64,000 bases of DNA from Mycolicibacterium sp. P9-22 (GTDB lineage Bacteria; Actinomycetota; Actinomycetes; Mycobacteriales; Mycobacteriaceae), in the NCBI RefSeq assembly GCF_008329585.1, contig NZ_NPKP01000003.1, positions 558,001 to 622,000 of the forward strand. Direction: 5' to 3'. A program made the position numbers and the translations under genes. A model generated the notes under the pieces. It made no database searches. It was given only the letters and a program-made list of their open reading frames with translations, and was not told where the DNA came from. The first letter of the stretch is position 1; every line of letters starts with the position of its first letter. Below are positions 44,798 through 53,134 of the stretch, one piece after another.

Positions 44798-45912
44798 CAG
44801 GCCGTCCGCTCGGTGCAGGCCGAGGCCATGGTGATGAGCGCCGCCCGGGCGTCGGCGTCGAGGCGGGCCGGGCCGAGGCTGCCCAGTGCGTCGATCGCCG
44901 TCGCGAATCGCTGGTCGATCATGTCCTCTATCCACTCCACGGTTCCCACCTCCGAGATCAGGGCCTGCCAACGGGTCACGTCCTCGGAGCCGAGTCGGTC
45001 GGCCGTCATGAACTCCTTGAACTGGCGCTGCTGGGCGCCGGAGGCCAGTTCGTATCCGGCGACCACCACGGTGGTGGCCTTGCGCGCGACGAGATCGGTG
45101 CCGGTCGGCTTGCCGGTCGTCTCCGGCGCGCCGAAGACACCCAGCAGGTCATCGCGGAGCTGGAAGGCTTCGCCGATCGCCTCGCCGTAACGGCCGAGCA
45201 CGCCGAGCACCGCGTCATCACACCCGGCGAGAGCCGCGCCGATCTCCAGCGGCCGGCGCACCGTGTAGTTACCCGATTTACGGCGTGCTACATCCAGCAC
45301 GTCGTGCAGGCTGGGGAATCCGGCGCTGTCGTTCACCAGGTCGGCGAACTGCCCGACCGCCAGTTCGGTGCGCATCGCGTCATAGCGCGGCCAGGCGCGC
45401 GACAGCGCGGTCGCTTCCACGCCGCTCTCGCGCAGCATCTGCTCCGCCCACACCAGGCACAGATCACCCAGCAGGATGGCGGCGGACTCGCCGAATCTGG
45501 TCGACGATCCGGGCAGGCCGCGCTCGCGGTGCCAGCGTTCGAAGGCGCGGTGGGCGCTCGGCCGGCCGCGCCGCATATCGGATTCGTCCATCACGTCGTC
45601 CTGGACGAGCGCGAAGGCGTGCAGCAGTTCGAGGCTGGCGGCCGCCCGGATGGTCGCCTCCGACGGCCGCGCGCCGCACTGCCAGCCGAGGAAGAGATAG
45701 CCCGAGCGCACGCACTTGCCCTCGGCCAGCATGCCGCGCAGCACGTCCTCGGCAATGTCGACGTGCGCGCCGTGCAGGGATTCGCTGCAGCAGGTGTCCA
45801 GGAAATCGGTGACGGCCGCCAATACCTGGGCGCGCAGCTGAGTAACCCACGGAGAGTCCGTCGAGCCGGCGACGATGGGTGGCTGGGTCGCGGCCTCGGT
45901 GCGTGCTGCCAT
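44797..45912 (-). CDS. crtE: Geranylgeranyl diphosphate synthase
   Basis: 371 residues. Polyprenyl synthase with the first Asp-rich motif DDVMDE (105-110) and a second motif FQLRDDLLGVFG that lacks the third Asp of the classical DDxxD, as in other CrtE-type GGPP synthases. It makes GGPP from IPP and allylic diphosphates. First gene of the six-gene crt operon; the probable promoter lies 13-39 bases upstream, and the divergent glycosyltransferase starts 99 bases away. Confidence 0.93.
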   Translation of the reverse strand: MAARTEAATQPPIVAGSTDSPWVTQLRAQVLAAVTDFLDTCCSESLHGAHVDIAEDVLRGMLAEGKCVRSGYLFLGWQCGARPSEATIRAAASLELLHAFALVQDDVMDESDMRRGRPSAHRAFERWHRERGLPGSSTRFGESAAILLGDLCLVWAEQMLRESGVEATALSRAWPRYDAMRTELAVGQFADLVNDSAGFPSLHDVLDVARRKSGNYTVRRPLEIGAALAGCDDAVLGVLGRYGEAIGEAFQLRDDLLGVFGAPETTGKPTGTDLVARKATTVVVAGYELASGAQQRQFKEFMTADRLGSEDVTRWQALISEVGTVEWIEDMIDQRFATAIDALGSLGPARLDADARAALITMASACTERTA

Positions 45913-45924
45913 CGCGGCAGTAAG

Positions 45925-45951
45925 TACCCGCTTTTTGCGGTTCTAAGCACC
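45925..45951 (-). promoter_or_regulatory. Possible SigF-type promoter of the crt operon
   Basis: On the minus strand GGTGC (45951-45947), 17 bases, GGGTA (45929-45925). The -10 fits SigF and the -35 is weak. Transcription would begin about six bases before the crtE ATG. SigF-dependent pigmentation is known in M. smegmatis, which makes the call plausible. Confidence 0.35.
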
Positions 45952-46011
45952 GCGTCGGTTTGAGTCGTCGGTATCGAGGGCACAGGGGGTGCACCGAGCA
46001 AAGGAAAAGGT

Positions 46012-47289
46012 TTGGCCCGATACCTGCTTGCCGTCAGCCCGATTCGGGGTCATGTGTTGCCGATGATCGATATCGGGGTGGGTCTGCGCGAACTCGGGCA
46101 TGATGTCACCCTGCTGACGGGCGCCGAGTTCGCCGACCAGGTCCGTCGGGCCGGCCTGCCCGTCATCACGCTGCCCGGCGACGTGCGGATCGATCCGCCA
46201 TCGGCGCTTCCCGCGCTGTTGCGCCGGCTTCCGGTTCAGCTCAGAAGGTTCTGGTTGGGCCGGGCCGAATTGGACACCGTCTTCACCAGACCGCTTGTTG
46301 CGCAGCACCGTTCCCTGTGTGCCGCGCTGCAGGGCACCCCCTTCGATGCCGTCTTGGCCGATGTGACCTTCACCGGTGCGGTGCCCCTGCTGCTGCGGGA
46401 GGGCCCGCGGCCGCCGGTGGTGGTGTGCAACGTGGGACCGCTGACACTGTCCAGTGCCGATATCCCGCCCTTCGGCATGGCGTGGCCGCCCGAAGACGGC
46501 GTCGACTACCGGCCGATGACGGCCGTCGCGCACCGCGTCATCATGCGCGGCAGTCAGCGCCGGTTCGACCGCGCACTGCGCCGCACCGGTTGCCGTCGCG
46601 CCCCGGTGTTCATCAGTGACTGGCCTCGCCTGGCCGACGGCGTGGTGCAGTTGTCGGTCCAGGAGTTCGAATATCCGCGCTCGGATCTGCCGCCGACGGT
46701 GGAGTTCGTGGGCCCGGTACTGGCAACGAAGTCCAACGGAGACAGTCGATTACCGGATTGGTGGCCGGATCTGCAGCAGGCCCGGGCGGTCGTGCACGTC
46801 ACCCAGGGCACCTTCGACAACACCGACCTCGATCAGCTGATCTCGCCCACGCTGGCGGCGCTGGGTGACCGGGACGATCTCCTGGTGGTGGTGACCACCG
46901 CGCGCGCCGACGGACCGCTGACCTGCCCGGTACCGGAGAACACGCGGGTGGCGGACTGGCTGCCCTATTCGGTCCTGATGCCGCACGTCGACGTGATGAT
47001 CACCAACGGCGGATACGGCGGCGTGCACTACGCGCTGAGTCACGGTGTGCCACTGGTGGTTGCCGGCGAGACGTCCGACAAGGCGGAAGTGGCTGCGCGC
47101 GTCGGCCACACCGGCGTCGGGGTGGATCTGGGCACCTCCATGCCGACCGCCGCCGCGATCGGGCAGGCGGTCGACCGTGTGCTGCGCGATGACCGGTACC
47201 GGGCAGCCGGCCTGCGGATTCAGCGGGCGATCGAGGCGACGGCGCCGGTGGACGCCATCGCCAACGCGCTCAAACGCTGTGCTGCGTGA
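46012..47289 (+). CDS. GT1-family glycosyltransferase (MGT/CrtX-like)
   Basis: 425 residues, TTG start with AAGGAAAAGG just upstream. GT-B fold: an N-terminal acceptor domain (VSPIRGHVLPMIDIGVGLRE) and C-terminal nucleotide-sugar domain (VVHVTQGTFDNTDLDQLI, WLPYSVLMPHVDVMITNGGY, HGVPLVVAGETSDKAEVAAR). The class includes zeaxanthin glucosyltransferase CrtX and macrolide glycosyltransferases. Divergent from crtE within 99 bases, so a carotenoid glycoside is a reasonable hypothesis. The 3' end overlaps the opposite-strand Ddn-like gene by 20 bases. Confidence 0.82.
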   Translation: MARYLLAVSPIRGHVLPMIDIGVGLRELGHDVTLLTGAEFADQVRRAGLPVITLPGDVRIDPPSALPALLRRLPVQLRRFWLGRAELDTVFTRPLVAQHRSLCAALQGTPFDAVLADVTFTGAVPLLLREGPRPPVVVCNVGPLTLSSADIPPFGMAWPPEDGVDYRPMTAVAHRVIMRGSQRRFDRALRRTGCRRAPVFISDWPRLADGVVQLSVQEFEYPRSDLPPTVEFVGPVLATKSNGDSRLPDWWPDLQQARAVVHVTQGTFDNTDLDQLISPTLAALGDRDDLLVVVTTARADGPLTCPVPENTRVADWLPYSVLMPHVDVMITNGGYGGVHYALSHGVPLVVAGETSDKAEVAARVGHTGVGVDLGTSMPTAAAIGQAVDRVLRDDRYRAAGLRIQRAIEATAPVDAIANALKRCAA

Positions 47290-47731
47290 AGATGTCGATC
47301 GGGCGGCCGACGGCGAGCGCTATCAGCGGGATTCGGCGGCTGGTCGACTGCTGGTAGGTGATGTACGGCGGGTACAGGTGGGTCATGTACGTCCAGACCT
47401 CGTGGCGTTCCTCGTCTTCGAGCTCACGCCAGCTCGCCTCGAAGGCCTGCGTGCCGACCTGTACGTCGACCGATGAACTGGCCTGAATGTTGTTGTACCA
47501 CTCGGGATGAACATCGGCGCCGCCCTTGGAGGCCACCAGGACGAGTTCGCCGCCGACGTTCCCGTAGATGAGCGGCTTCACGTACGTTTTGCCCGACGTG
47601 CGGCCCCGGTACCGGATCAGGCAGGTGGTCGTGAAGGCGCGTCCGCCGCCTTCGCTCAGGTCCAGGATGTGACCCTTGGCCCCACCGGATTCGAGGTACA
47701 TCGCAAGATGCTCGTCGGCCCAGTCGCTCAT
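47270..47731 (-). CDS. Deazaflavin (F420)-dependent nitroreductase-family protein (Ddn-like)
   Basis: 153 residues, the split beta-barrel fold of F420H2-dependent reductases. TTCLIRYRGRTSGKTYVKPLIYG and LVLVASKGGADVHPEWYNNIQ are the usual F420-binding and family motifs, given here in part as RTSGKTYVKPLIYG and SKGGADVHPEWYNN. Similar proteins reduce quinones or nitro compounds. It overlaps the convergent glycosyltransferase gene by 20 bases. The substrate is unknown. Confidence 0.87.
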   Translation of the reverse strand: MSDWADEHLAMYLESGGAKGHILDLSEGGGRAFTTTCLIRYRGRTSGKTYVKPLIYGNVGGELVLVASKGGADVHPEWYNNIQASSSVDVQVGTQAFEASWRELEDEERHEVWTYMTHLYPPYITYQQSTSRRIPLIALAVGRPIDIFTQHSV

Positions 47732-47783
47732 CTGCTCACCGTAACGGGTGGCCGTCGGCGCGATGCAGTGACATCGTTGTGGA

Positions 47784-48176
47784 ATGAGTGCAGAGACGCC
47801 CGAAGAGTCCGAGGGTTACAGCATCGACGACGAGGACCAGCTGTCCCAGGAAGACGCCCTGCTCGACCGCGGTGTCGATGACCTGCTCGATGAGGGCTAC
47901 TCACCACCCGAGCGCTGGCAGGAGCCGCGTGAGCACGAATCGCTCGACGAGCGGCTGGCCGATGAGCAACCGGACCCGGCGCTCCTGGGCGGCGATGACC
48001 TCCCCGATGAACAGTCCGGCGACGACGAGGTCGGCGCCCGCCGTTCGGGCCGGCTGGTCGCACCGGACGCCGGATACGGTGAGGATCGCGAGTCCGAACT
48101 GCTGGGCAGCGAGGTCGGCATCGACGGTGGCGCGGCCTCGGCCGAGGAGGCCGCCGTCCACGTCATCGAGGACTAA
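47784..48176 (+). CDS. DUF5709-type acidic protein
   Basis: 130 residues, strongly acidic and probably largely disordered: SIDDEDQLSQEDALLDRGVDD, YSPPERWQEPREHESLDERL and GRLVAPDAGYGEDRESELLG. These segments match DUF5709, a small actinobacterial family of unknown function. No membrane or signal segment. Its stop codon overlaps the stop of the MFS gene on the other strand. Confidence 0.8.
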   Translation: MSAETPEESEGYSIDDEDQLSQEDALLDRGVDDLLDEGYSPPERWQEPREHESLDERLADEQPDPALLGGDDLPDEQSGDDEVGARRSGRLVAPDAGYGEDRESELLGSEVGIDGGAASAEEAAVHVIED

Positions 48177-49393
48177 CGCGCAGGGGTGCGCCTGCCGAGC
48201 AGCACCGAGACGGTGAGCACCGCCAGCCCTGCCACGGCCAGCACGGCACCGGCCGCGGCGGGGGCGGTGTAGCCGAAGCCCGCGGCGATCACCAGACCGC
48301 CGACCCACGCACCGGTCGCGTTGCCGATGTTGAGCGCGGAATGGTTCAGCGCGGCGGCCAGCGTCTGCGCATCATGGGCCACATCCATCAGCCTGGTCTG
48401 CAGGGCGGGGCCGACGGCAGAGCCGGCGGCCCCGATGCCGAACAGCACCAGCAGCGCGGTCCACGGGTTGTGCGCCGCGGCCACGAACACCGCCAGCAGC
48501 ACGCCGAGCAGGCCCAGCGACAGGTAGAGCGCGCGGATCACCGAGATATCGGCCAGCCGTCCGCCCACCAGATTGCCGACGACCATGCCGAGGCCGAAGA
48601 CCATGAGCGCCACCGGAACCAGCGCCCGAGACAGCCCGGACACATCGGTCATGGTGGTGCTGATGTAGGTGTACACCGCGAACATCCCGCCGAAGCCGAT
48701 CATGCCGACCAGCACTGCCAGCAGTACCTGCGGCCGGCGCAGCGCGCCGAGTTCGGTCAGCGGGCTGGTGATGTGCATGGTGCGCAGCTGCTCGGGCAGC
48801 CAGAACCAGAGCGCGACGATGGTGAGCACGCCGATGAGCACGACGAGCCCGAAGGCGCTGCGCCAGCCGAGCGCCTGGCCCAGCCAGGAGGCGATCGGCA
48901 CGCCGAGCACGGTGGCGATCGTCAGACCGGACAGCACGTGCGCGACGGCCTTGGCCCGGTTCTGCGGTCCCATCAGGTGTGCGGCCGCCAGGGCGGCGAT
49001 CCCGAAGAACGCGCCGTGCGGCAGGCCGGCGACGAATCGGGCGATCACCAGCGTGGCGTAGGTCGGGGCGACCATGCTGGCCAGGTTGCCGAGGGTGAAG
49101 ACCACCATCAGGCCGAGCAGCAGGGCGCGGCGCGGCACCCGGGCCGTCAGCGCGGCGATCGTCGGCGCACCGACCACCACGCCCAGTGCGTAGGCGGAGA
49201 TGACGTGGCCCGCGGTCGGTTCGGTGATACCGAAGCCGGCCGCGATATCGGGCAGCAGGCCCATCGCGACGAACTCGGTGGTGCCGATCCCGAACCCGCC
49301 GAGCGCCAGCGCGAACACGGCCAGCCATCGGACCGTGGGATCGGTGGCGATGACGGACTGCGGGCGGGTGGGACGTTCGAGGCTCGGTGTCAC
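48173..49393 (-). CDS. MFS transporter, AraJ/sugar-efflux-like
   Basis: 406 residues, GTG start, twelve membrane helices. The early motif FALALGGFGIGTTEFVAMGLL is typical of AraJ/YdhP-type efflux permeases; the loop-2-3 motif is ALTARVPRRALLLGL. Divergent from the ROK regulator with 99 bases between, suggesting regulation by that protein and export of a sugar or drug. Substrate not deducible. Confidence 0.87.
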   Translation of the reverse strand: MTPSLERPTRPQSVIATDPTVRWLAVFALALGGFGIGTTEFVAMGLLPDIAAGFGITEPTAGHVISAYALGVVVGAPTIAALTARVPRRALLLGLMVVFTLGNLASMVAPTYATLVIARFVAGLPHGAFFGIAALAAAHLMGPQNRAKAVAHVLSGLTIATVLGVPIASWLGQALGWRSAFGLVVLIGVLTIVALWFWLPEQLRTMHITSPLTELGALRRPQVLLAVLVGMIGFGGMFAVYTYISTTMTDVSGLSRALVPVALMVFGLGMVVGNLVGGRLADISVIRALYLSLGLLGVLLAVFVAAAHNPWTALLVLFGIGAAGSAVGPALQTRLMDVAHDAQTLAAALNHSALNIGNATGAWVGGLVIAAGFGYTAPAAAGAVLAVAGLAVLTVSVLLGRRTPAR

Positions 49394-49492
49394 CGGGCCA
49401 GCCTAAGGCGACTTACGTCGTGACATCAACTTAGTTTTGCTTTTTTAGGTCGAAAGTGGCGAAACTTACGCCTTCGTGGTGAAATCGAAGGC

Positions 49493-50629
49493 GTGACCAG
49501 CGTCGGCGAGACATTTGCCCTGATCAGGGGGCAACGGGAGATCACCCGCGCGGAGATCGCCGCGCGCACCGGACTCTCCCGCACCGCCGTCGGGGCGAGG
49601 CTGGCGGTGCTGCTCGACACCGGGCTGGTCGTCGAGTGCCAGCCGGCGGCCTCCACCGGCGGTCGCCCGGCGACCCAGCTGAGCTTCAACGCGGATGCCG
49701 GTGTGGTGCTCTCGGTGGCCGTCGGTATCAGCCGCACCCGGCTCGCGGTGTGCAACCTCGCCGGCGCCGTGCTGGCGCTGGCCGATATCGACCAGGAGGT
49801 GGCGCTCGGCCCCGACGATCTGATGCCCGATGTGGTCAAGGGCCTCGACGTGCTGCTGGAACAGTTCCCGGGTGCCCCGGTCTACGGAGTCGGCCTGAGC
49901 CTGCCCGGCACGGTGGACGCCGAGCGCGGCTGCAGTTGCGGGTCGGCGATCCTGCGGGGCTGGGACGGGGTGGCGCTGCGGCCGTACTTCGAGGCGCTGC
50001 CGTCCCTGGTGGGCATCCCGGTGGTGCTCGACAATGACGCCAACGCCATCGCGCTCGCCGAACGCGGCGATGAGGACGACGTGCTGGTGCTGAAGGCCTC
50101 CAGCGGTATGGGCGCGGGCATCATCGCCGGCGGCGTGCTGCTGCGCGGCGCGGGCCAGGCGGCCGGTGAGTTCGGGCACAACAAGATCGCTGCGGCACAG
50201 GATGTTCCGTGCCGCTGCGGTGACACCGGCTGCCTGGAGGCGATCGCCGGCGGCTGGGCCATCGTGCGCGCGTTGCAGCAGCAGGGCCGCCCGGTGCGGC
50301 ATCTGCGTGATGTGGCCGAACTCGCCAATGACGGTGACCCGGAAGCCCGCCGGATGGTCCGCGACAGCGGCCGCTACGTGGGGGAGGGCATCGCCCCGGC
50401 GGTCAACCTGCTCAACCCGGCGCTGATCGTGGTCGCCGGCGATATGGCCGGCGTGCACGAGATCTTCGTCGCGGGATTGCGGGAGACGTTGTACGGCAAC
50501 GCGACCGCCCAGGCGACCGGGGCGCTGCGGGTGCGGCCGGCGACTCACGGTGACCGGTCCGCCACCGTCGGCACCGCCATGATGGTGCTCGATCAGGTGC
50601 TCAGCGTGGCGGCCATCGACGTCTGTTGA
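49493..50629 (+). CDS. ROK-family transcriptional regulator
   Basis: 378 residues, GTG start. N-terminal winged HTH (ITRAEIAARTGLSRTAVGAR) fused to a ROK sugar-kinase fold: ATP-site VVLDNDANAIALAE, GEFGHNK in place of the usual GEIGH, and zinc ligands CRCGDTGCLEA. Typically a sugar-responsive repressor of a neighbouring transporter, here the divergent MFS gene. The intergenic region is unusually AT-rich and has three ACTTA repeats (near 49410, 49430 and 49464) that could form its operator. Overlaps the convergent NTF2-like gene by 37 bases. Confidence 0.87.
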   Translation: MTSVGETFALIRGQREITRAEIAARTGLSRTAVGARLAVLLDTGLVVECQPAASTGGRPATQLSFNADAGVVLSVAVGISRTRLAVCNLAGAVLALADIDQEVALGPDDLMPDVVKGLDVLLEQFPGAPVYGVGLSLPGTVDAERGCSCGSAILRGWDGVALRPYFEALPSLVGIPVVLDNDANAIALAERGDEDDVLVLKASSGMGAGIIAGGVLLRGAGQAAGEFGHNKIAAAQDVPCRCGDTGCLEAIAGGWAIVRALQQQGRPVRHLRDVAELANDGDPEARRMVRDSGRYVGEGIAPAVNLLNPALIVVAGDMAGVHEIFVAGLRETLYGNATAQATGALRVRPATHGDRSATVGTAMMVLDQVLSVAAIDVC

Positions 50630-50979
50630 TAGAGCGCCAGCCGCCAACTGTCACCGGTGCGGTGGTACACGCTCGACATGGCGCCCCGGAACGCGGGTTC
50701 CGCGCCGTCGCGGTACCCGGTGCCGGTGTAGACCAGCACCGCATTGGCATCGTCGATCGGAATACATCGCACGTCGCTGATCTCGTAGGTGCGCCACGGC
50801 GGTGATTGGGACAGCGCGTCCACGACAGCCCGGCGGTCCATCACCATGCCGTTGGCCAGCACCATGACCGCATCCGCGAGCATCATCGCGCCGTAGAACT
50901 CCGACCCGGTGGAATCGCACAGGGAGTCCCAGCCCGCACGTTCCAATCCCAGCAGTGTCTCGACCAGATTGTCCGTCAT
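50593..50979 (-). CDS. SnoaL/DUF4440-like (NTF2-fold) protein
   Basis: 128 residues from the ATG at 50979 (GTG 50985 possible). One small alpha+beta domain typical of NTF2-like proteins: LLGLERAGWDSLCDS, FYGAMMLADAVMVLANG, SDVRCIPIDDANAVLVYTGT and SSVYHRTGDSWRLALYQQ. Such folds include DUF4440 stress proteins, isomerases and cyclases. No catalytic pair can be assigned. It lies 25 bases downstream of the LLM gene and may share its transcript. Confidence 0.78.
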   Translation of the reverse strand: MTDNLVETLLGLERAGWDSLCDSTGSEFYGAMMLADAVMVLANGMVMDRRAVVDALSQSPPWRTYEISDVRCIPIDDANAVLVYTGTGYRDGAEPAFRGAMSSVYHRTGDSWRLALYQQTSMAATLST

Positions 50980-51004
50980 GGGCACTGAGTACCCACCCGG
51001 AGTG

Positions 51005-51886
51005 CTAACCGTTGGCTTTGGCGATCACGTTCTCCGCGAACCACTCCAGGTTGCGGATCTTGTCCTCGAGCGGTTCGGTGTCCTGTCCGGTGATGTAGGG
51101 AATCCGGAAGCCGACGATGACATCGGTGACGCCCTTGTCCTCGAGTCGCTTGACCCCGTCCAGGGTGAAACCGTCGATCGAGATGACGTGGATCTGGAAC
51201 TCGTCGGCCAGACCGATCCGCTCCTCTTCCTCCCGGTACTTCGCCAGCTTGGCGAGCAGCGGGTCGAGCTCGGCCGGATCCCCGCCGCCGTGCATCCAGC
51301 CGTCGTTGCGGGCGGCCCTCTTGAGCGCGGCGTCCGCGTGCCCACCGATCAGGATCGGGATGGGCTTGGTGGGCGCCGGGGTCATCTTGAAGGTCGGGAA
51401 GTCGTAGAACTCGCCGTGGTACTCGAAGTAGTCACCGGAGGTGAGCCCGCGGATGACGTCGATGCATTCGTCCATCCGCTTGCCACGGCGTGCATAGGGC
51501 ACACCCATGATCTCGTAATCCTCCGGCCACGGGCTGGTGCCGACGCCGAGGTTGAGGCGATTGTCGAACATCGCCGCGAGCGAACCGGCCTGCTTGGCGA
51601 CCAGTGCGGGCGGCCGGATCGGCAGTTTGAGCACGAAGACGTTGAACTGAAGTTTCGTGGTCACCGCCGACAGTGCCCCGATGAGCGCGAAGGTCTCGAT
51701 GAACGACTTGCCGTCCAGGAATTCGCGGTTGCCGTCCTCGGTATAGGGATATGTCGAGTCCGACACCTCGGGGTAGGCGACGCTGTCCGCGATCGTCATC
51801 CCGTGATATCCGGCCTCGTCGGCGGCCTTCGCCAAGGGGATGTAGTACTTGGGATCGGTCATGGCTTCCGCATAGGTGAACCGCAT
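51005..51886 (-). CDS. LLM-class F420-dependent oxidoreductase (Rv0940c-like)
   Basis: 293 residues with the LLM pattern: YHGMTIADSVAYPEVSDSTY, LQFNVFVLKLPIRPPALVAK, NRLNLGVGTSPWPEDYEIMG and PIPILIGGHADAALKRAARN. By position and size it is probably the orthologue of Rv0940c (recalled as 288 residues). A perfect KstR-type dyad ends ten bases before the ATG, so expression is likely derepressed during steroid or lipid catabolism. Substrate unknown. Confidence 0.87.
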   Translation of the reverse strand: MRFTYAEAMTDPKYYIPLAKAADEAGYHGMTIADSVAYPEVSDSTYPYTEDGNREFLDGKSFIETFALIGALSAVTTKLQFNVFVLKLPIRPPALVAKQAGSLAAMFDNRLNLGVGTSPWPEDYEIMGVPYARRGKRMDECIDVIRGLTSGDYFEYHGEFYDFPTFKMTPAPTKPIPILIGGHADAALKRAARNDGWMHGGGDPAELDPLLAKLAKYREEEERIGLADEFQIHVISIDGFTLDGVKRLEDKGVTDVIVGFRIPYITGQDTEPLEDKIRNLEWFAENVIAKANG

Positions 51887-51895
51887 GGTGCCGAT

Positions 51896-51913
51896 ACTAG
51901 AACACGTTCTAGT
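51896..51913. promoter_or_regulatory. KstR-type operator with perfect 8-bp arms
   Basis: ACTAGAAC-AC-GTTCTAGT, with the inner 14 bases fitting TNNAACNNGTTNNA exactly. It is 10 bases from the LLM gene start and 28 bases from the MFS start at 51941, so it may control both directions. Confidence 0.75.
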
Positions 51914-51940
51914 TCTGCGGGTTCAAAACCGTAGGGCAGG

Positions 51941-53134
51941 ATGAGCCGCGTGCCGAGACCGTGGCTCACCCGCAATGTCCGAGTTCTTTCGGCAGTCTCC
52001 TTTTTGCAGGACACCGCGAGCGAACTGCTCTACCCGCTGCTGCCGATCTATCTGACGACGGTCCTGGGCGCGCCGCCGGCGGTCGTCGGCGCCATCGAGG
52101 GTGCCGCCGAGGGCGCCGCCTCGCTCACCAAACTGGCCTCCGGGCCACTCGGTGACCGGTTCGCGCGCCGGCCGCTGATCGCCACCGGTTACGGGATGGC
52201 CGCCCTCGGCAAGGTCATGGTGGCTGCGTTCGCGTCCTGGCAGGGGGTGCTGGCCGGCCGGGTGGTCGACCGCCTCGGCAAAGGGCTTCGGGGTGCGCCA
52301 CGAGATGCGTTGCTGGTGGCCGGGATCGACGACGCGGCACGCGGGCGGGTGTTCGGATTCCACCGCGCGATGGACACCTCGGGTGCCGTCATCGGACCGT
52401 TGATCGGGCTGGCCGGATACGAACTGCTCGACCATCAGATCGCGCCGCTGCTGTGGGTCGCCGCCGTCCCGGCAGTGCTCAGCGTTGCCCTGGTGTTCCT
52501 GGTGCGTGAGCCCAGGCGCGCCAAGGCGGCGAACCGGGAGCCCATCTTCGCCCGGGTCAAGGATCTGCCGCGGCGCTACTGGCGCACCAGCGGTGCACTG
52601 GTGCTGTTCGGCCTCATCAACTTCCCGGATGCGCTGCTGTTGTTGCGGCTCTCCGAGATCGGGTTCTCCGTCGTCGAGGTCATCCTCGCCTACGTCGGCT
52701 ACAACCTGGTCTACGCGCTCACCAGCTACCCGGCCGGACTACTCGCCGACCGCATCGGCCGCATCCCGGTCTTCGGGATCGGCCTGGTCTTCTTCGCCAT
52801 CGGCTACACGGGGCTGGGTCTGACCACCGACCCGGTATTGGCCTGGCTGTTGATCGGTGTGTACGGAGTGTTCACCGGCTGCACCGACGGGGTCAGCAAG
52901 GCCTGGATCTCCTCGCTGGTGGGACCCGACCTGCAGGCCAGCGCGCAGGGAGTCTTCCAGGGCGCCAGCGGTTTCGCGATCATGTTCGCCGGGATCTGGG
53001 CCGGCCTGCTCTGGGGCGCCGACGGGGCCGTGCCACTGCTGGTCTCGGGCGTGCTCGGCGGGGCCTTCGCAGTGGCGGTCCTGGTGATCGGCTACCGGGC
53101 AAAGGGTGGGATGCCGACACCGGCGATCGAGTAG
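51941..53134 (+). CDS. MFS transporter
   Basis: 397 residues, twelve predicted helices. SLTKLASGPLGDRFARRPL and RVVDRLGKGLRGAPRDALL are MFS loop motifs; the latter is typical of an uncharacterised MFS group in bacteria. The KstR-type box 28 bases upstream may include it in the lipid-catabolism regulon. Overlaps the convergent AurF-like gene by 43 bases. Substrate unknown. Confidence 0.85.
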   Translation: MSRVPRPWLTRNVRVLSAVSFLQDTASELLYPLLPIYLTTVLGAPPAVVGAIEGAAEGAASLTKLASGPLGDRFARRPLIATGYGMAALGKVMVAAFASWQGVLAGRVVDRLGKGLRGAPRDALLVAGIDDAARGRVFGFHRAMDTSGAVIGPLIGLAGYELLDHQIAPLLWVAAVPAVLSVALVFLVREPRRAKAANREPIFARVKDLPRRYWRTSGALVLFGLINFPDALLLLRLSEIGFSVVEVILAYVGYNLVYALTSYPAGLLADRIGRIPVFGIGLVFFAIGYTGLGLTTDPVLAWLLIGVYGVFTGCTDGVSKAWISSLVGPDLQASAQGVFQGASGFAIMFAGIWAGLLWGADGAVPLLVSGVLGGAFAVAVLVIGYRAKGGMPTPAIE

